Positions 6,546 through 8,260 of a DNA stretch of 8,260 nt are shown here, in pieces. The stretch spans positions 1 through 8,260 of the forward strand of contig CASECL010000061.1 in assembly GCA_949286445.1 (NCBI GenBank), read 5' to 3'. The translations under genes were made by a program, and so were the position numbers. The notes under the pieces were generated by a model. It was given only the letters and a program-made list of their open reading frames with translations. It ran no database searches and was not told the origin of the DNA. This stretch comes from an uncultured bacterium (GTDB taxonomy: Bacteria; Verrucomicrobiota; Lentisphaeria; Victivallales; Victivallaceae). How positions within the stretch are numbered: the stretch's first letter is position 1; every line of letters starts with the position of its first letter.

Positions 6546-7550
6546 TTAGAGTTCGCCCGGCGTACAGGGGGCAAATTTGAAATTATAATGTTCGTTGTAC
6601 GCTCTGACTTCCGCTTCGATTTCCGTAGCCAGCTTCAGTGCCCGCAGTCCCTGTTCACCCGGCACCCGCGGCGGACAAACCCTGCCGGATTCCTTCGTGC
6701 GGTTTACCGCGGCGATGAAATCTTCCAATTCGGCGGCGAGAGCGTTCTTATCATCCAGATTGACATCTTTTCTGGCCAACCCGATCCGGTTGCGTTTCAG
6801 CACCATGCCGAAATGCTTGCCATAGTCCATGGATATATAGCTGTCTTCCTGAAATACCCGGAAACGACGCATGGGAGACTGGCTCACCCGGCTGGCAGTC
6901 AGAGAAGCACAACTGCCGTTTTTAAACTTTATTCTGGCGTTGACGATATCTTCCGTCTTGCTCAGCACCGGAATACCCACTGCGTCAAAGCGTTCCACTT
7001 CACTGTCCACCATGGTAAGCATCAGGTCAATATCGTGAATCATCAGATCCAGTACCACACTTACCTCTGTGCCGCGGCGGGGCAGCCCCGGCCGTGGCGG
7101 CGGATAACACGCCAGACGGTGGGCTTCAATAAAACGGGTATGCGCGGCATATTTTTCCAGAAAATCCATAGCCGGATTGAAGCGTTCCACATGTCCTACG
7201 GCCAGCACGACACCGGCTTCAGCGGCGGCATTTACCATATCCTGAGCTTCTTCCAGCTTGGCGGCGATGGGTTTTTCCACCAGCACATGTTTACCCATGC
7301 GCAGCAGCGGCATCGTACTGGAATGGTGAAAATTGGCCGGCACTGCCACGCTGAGAGCATCGCATTCCGCCGCCAGATCTTCCCATTCTTCAAACACTTT
7401 GAGGTCAAACTCTTTTCCTACCGCGGCGGCAGTTTCCGGATTGACATCAAATATACCAACCATATCCGCGTTTTCACTGGCTTTATACAGGCGGGCATGA
7501 TGCTGCCCCAGCGCGCCGACGCCGATAACACCGACTTTCAATTTATCCAT
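6546..7550 (-). CDS. Gfo/Idh/MocA family oxidoreductase
   Basis: This 334-residue NAD(P)-dependent sugar dehydrogenase-type protein has an N-terminal Rossmann fold: VGVIGVGALGQHHAR with glycines 10, 12 and 15, and IFDVN with Asp35 ending strand 2, which favours NAD. The family hallmark EKP is at 92-94. GHVERFNPA follows at 119-127, and DLMIHDIDL at 168-176 carries the catalytic Asp168, His172 and Asp173. The C-terminal half is the alpha/beta substrate domain. The GHVERFNPA and HDIDL pattern resembles UDP-N-acetylglucosamine 3-dehydrogenase (GnnA-like) and lipid A-cluster members of the family, which would suit nucleotide-sugar or lipid A precursor chemistry. The partner aminotransferase is not in the window, so the substrate is open. 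The ATG at 7550 has only a weak ribosome site (GGGAT, 12 bases away). It lies 21 bases after nfu, so coupling to nfu translation is plausible. Confidence 0.85.
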   Translation of the reverse strand: MDKLKVGVIGVGALGQHHARLYKASENADMVGIFDVNPETAAAVGKEFDLKVFEEWEDLAAECDALSVAVPANFHHSSTMPLLRMGKHVLVEKPIAAKLEEAQDMVNAAAEAGVVLAVGHVERFNPAMDFLEKYAAHTRFIEAHRLACYPPPRPGLPRRGTEVSVVLDLMIHDIDLMLTMVDSEVERFDAVGIPVLSKTEDIVNARIKFKNGSCASLTASRVSQSPMRRFRVFQEDSYISMDYGKHFGMVLKRNRIGLARKDVNLDDKNALAAELEDFIAAVNRTKESGRVCPPRVPGEQGLRALKLATEIEAEVRAYNEHYNFKFAPCTPGEL

Positions 7551-7571
7551 TTTTACTGAAAGATCCCGGCT

Positions 7572-7802
7572 TCACAACACGCGTTCAATGGTAATTTCCG
7601 GATCAATTTCTTCCCGGAGAATACGTTCCAGACCACTCTTGATGGTCATGGTCGCATGCGGGCATCCGCCGCAGGCACCACGCAGACGGAGCTGAACACA
7701 TTTTCCATCAATATTGACAATTTCCAAATCTCCGCCATCGGCTTGAAGATGAACCCGGAGTTCCTCAAGTCTGGCGCGGATTTTTTCATGCAATTCGTTC
7801 AT
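7572..7802 (-). CDS. NifU-like C-terminal domain (Nfu) Fe-S scaffold protein
   Basis: This 76-residue protein is a stand-alone Nfu domain. LHEKIRARLEELRVHLQADGGDLEIV leads into LRGACGGCPHATMTIKSGLE at about 39-58, with the CxxC pair Cys44 and Cys47 that binds a [4Fe-4S] cluster at a dimer interface and hands it to target proteins. The length is normal for the domain alone. The start at ATG 7802 is chosen because AAGGAGG lies 8 bases upstream and the conserved domain begins there. A longer 90-residue form from ATG 7844 (adding MCSLFININKEDCH) also has a GGAGG, 10 bases away. However, that site overlaps the likely -10 element, so a message from that promoter would lack it. Cofactor assembly fits with the lipoate-attachment gene nearby. 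The lipoyl synthase it might serve is not in the window. Confidence 0.92.
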   Translation of the reverse strand: MNELHEKIRARLEELRVHLQADGGDLEIVNIDGKCVQLRLRGACGGCPHATMTIKSGLERILREEIDPEITIERVL

Positions 7803-7810
7803 ATGGCAAT

Positions 7811-7817
7811 CCTCCTT
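7811..7817 (-). promoter_or_regulatory. Ribosome-binding site deciding the nfu start
   Basis: A full AAGGAGG on the minus strand with an 8-base spacer to ATG 7802. This is the stronger of two candidate sites and fixes the short form of the protein. Confidence 0.75.
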
Positions 7818-7848
7818 ATTTATGTTAATGAATAAACTACACATACTA

Positions 7849-7876
7849 ACTATACCTCCAATCTGCCATTTTACAA
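7849..7876 (-). promoter_or_regulatory. Candidate sigma-70 promoter of nfu operon
   Basis: On the minus strand TTGTAA (7876-7871) and TATAGT (7854-7849) are separated by 16 bases, matching the consensus at four and five of six positions. Transcription would start near 7842, leaving a leader of about 40 bases before the ATG at 7802. Confidence 0.55.
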
Positions 7877-7943
7877 GTTCAAAACCGTAAAAATAGTACT
7901 TTTATCTGCTTCATTGCCGCCGCATTCTGAATTATTTCCGGAA

Positions 7944-7977
7944 AAAACGTCTGCCATTCAAAGGCAAATGGCGTTTT
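7944..7977. repeat. Imperfect inverted repeat (hairpin)
   Basis: GCCATT (7953-7958) pairs with AATGGC (7967-7972) around an 8-base loop. AAAAC (7944-7948) and GTTTT (7973-7977) extend the stem past a 4-base bulge. It lies far from any gene end, so a terminator role is not obvious. It could be a protein-binding site or chance. Confidence 0.35.
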
Positions 7978-8091
7978 ACCATCCGGTTAAAATAACATAT
8001 AACTGCAATTTTTGCGGCAGGACTGATGAAATGAAAGTTCACTTTTTCTGCCGGGAATAAAAATAGTTGAAAAAAAAATCCGCTATTATGC

Positions 8092-8119
8092 TTGCTTTTT
8101 CTTTTTATGCTGTTATTGT
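8092..8119 (+). promoter_or_regulatory. Candidate promoter for the RAM-domain gene
   Basis: TTGCTT (8092-8097) and TATTGT (8114-8119) are 16 bases apart, each four of six to consensus. An A-tract at 8070-8078 lies just upstream and could act as an UP-like element. The start point would be near 8126, giving a leader of about 75 bases. Confidence 0.4.
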
Positions 8120-8154
8120 AAGCATTGAGGGGGCGAAAACCCGGAATCGACAAC

Positions 8155-8199
8155 ATGACTCGAAAGGGTCTGAATAAAGAAGAGAAGGAGGATCGTTAA
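8155..8199 (+). other. Possible 14-codon upstream reading frame
   Basis: ATG at 8155 opens a short frame, MTRKGLNKEEKEDR, whose TAA (8197-8199) ends one base before the ATG at 8201. It spans the Shine-Dalgarno of the next gene, so translating it could affect that gene. No ribosome site is near its own ATG (the nearest G-rich run, at 8127-8133, is 21 bases away), so it may be chance. Confidence 0.2.
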
Positions 8200-8200
8200 A

Positions 8201-8260
8201 ATGGTTACAGGAATTGTTTTGGTCAATGTCGAACGTCCCATGCTCCATCAGGTCATCGAA
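8201..8260 (+). CDS. Stand-alone Lrp/AsnC ligand-binding (RAM) domain protein, 3' truncated
   Basis: Only the first 20 codons are present: MVTGIVLVNVERPMLHQVIE. This matches the first strand and helix of the RAM/AsnC_trans_reg ligand-binding domain of Lrp-family regulators, recalled from proteins starting MVTaIVLinVErg. The start is well fixed by AAGGAGG (8185-8191), 9 bases upstream. The domain begins right at the initiator Met, so there is no N-terminal helix-turn-helix. The product is therefore likely a short stand-alone RAM protein that oligomerises and senses small molecules such as amino acids, not a full DNA-binding Lrp. It diverges from nfu. The rest lies outside the window, so a later fused domain cannot be excluded. 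Confidence 0.75.
   Translation, partial: MVTGIVLVNVERPMLHQVIE

Larger units (their letters stand above)
7845..8200. other. Divergent intergenic region between nfu and the RAM-protein gene
   Basis: About 356 bases, AT-rich, with no supported gene. It holds the nfu promoter at its left end and a promoter for the plus-strand gene at its right end. Between them are an imperfect hairpin (7944-7977), an AGTACT-centred near-palindrome (about 7889-7905), two copies of TAAAAATAGT (7888-7897 and 8058-8067) and an A-tract (8070-8078). A 74-codon minus-strand frame at 7932-8156 has no recognisable protein features and is not called. Confidence 0.6.

Noticed and set aside
6588..7559. 323-codon plus-strand frame spanning the whole oxidoreductase gene
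   Set aside because: It is antisense to a clear Gfo/Idh/MocA gene, its translation is rich in His, Arg and Phe with no family resemblance, and it has no ribosome site: a codon-bias shadow.
8067..8089. TTGAAA plus TATTAT as a promoter pair
   Set aside because: The spacer is only 11 bases, too short for a sigma-70 promoter.
7932..8156. 74-codon minus-strand frame in the divergent intergenic region
   Set aside because: Low-complexity Phe, Lys and Asn content, no ribosome site, no known motif, and it overlaps the likely promoter of the plus-strand gene.
8127..8170. tmRNA-like 5' end (GGGGGCG...GGAATCGAC)
   Set aside because: It resembles the GGGGGYG-GG-UUCGAC start of tmRNA, but the spacing is longer, the G-run after TCGAC is missing, and a well-supported coding start with a strong ribosome site lies 30 bases further on.

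Overview
The window is an ordinary-looking chromosomal segment of about 50% GC from a Gram-negative bacterium. A WaaP/KdkA-type lipopolysaccharide kinase points to an LPS-bearing envelope. The isopropylmalate-dehydrogenase relative has a GGSAPKY coenzyme loop that I associate from memory with the PVC group (Planctomycetes, Verrucomicrobia, Lentisphaerae). A Lentisphaerae or Verrucomicrobia relative is therefore my best guess, but it is only a guess. Strong Shine-Dalgarno sequences precede most starts. No tRNA, rRNA, CRISPR array, insertion sequence or phage gene was seen.

Layout. Plus strand, 1-1364: the C-terminal half of a medium-chain acyl-CoA synthetase (cut by the window edge), followed 42 bases later by recX, which has a TTG start. 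Minus strand, 2972 to 1410: a large multi-spanning membrane protein of DUF4173 type that converges on recX; a GC-rich hairpin lies between the two stop codons. Minus strand, 6466 down to 3036: an isopropylmalate/isocitrate-family dehydrogenase, a WaaP-like kinase, a LipM/LplA-type lipoate-attachment enzyme and RNase III. All are closely spaced, and the last two overlap. They probably form one transcription unit that may also include the membrane protein. Minus strand, 7802 to 6546: a small Nfu-type Fe-S scaffold and a Gfo/Idh/MocA oxidoreductase 21 bases apart, closed by a clear intrinsic terminator. Plus strand from 8201: the first 20 codons of a stand-alone Lrp/AsnC ligand-binding (RAM) protein, divergent from the nfu operon across a roughly 400-base intergenic region.

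There is a thin functional thread: Nfu (Fe-S delivery) and the lipoyl-attachment enzyme both serve cofactor assembly, while the WaaP-like kinase and possibly the Gfo/Idh enzyme could act in envelope sugar or lipid A chemistry. RNase III and RecX are housekeeping nucleic-acid proteins. I found no convincing new multi-gene system. The points most worth a second look are the mixed substrate and coenzyme signature of the LeuB-like enzyme, the LipM-like cysteine in the lipoate enzyme, a changed residue in the RNase III signature, and the leader of the RAM-protein gene.
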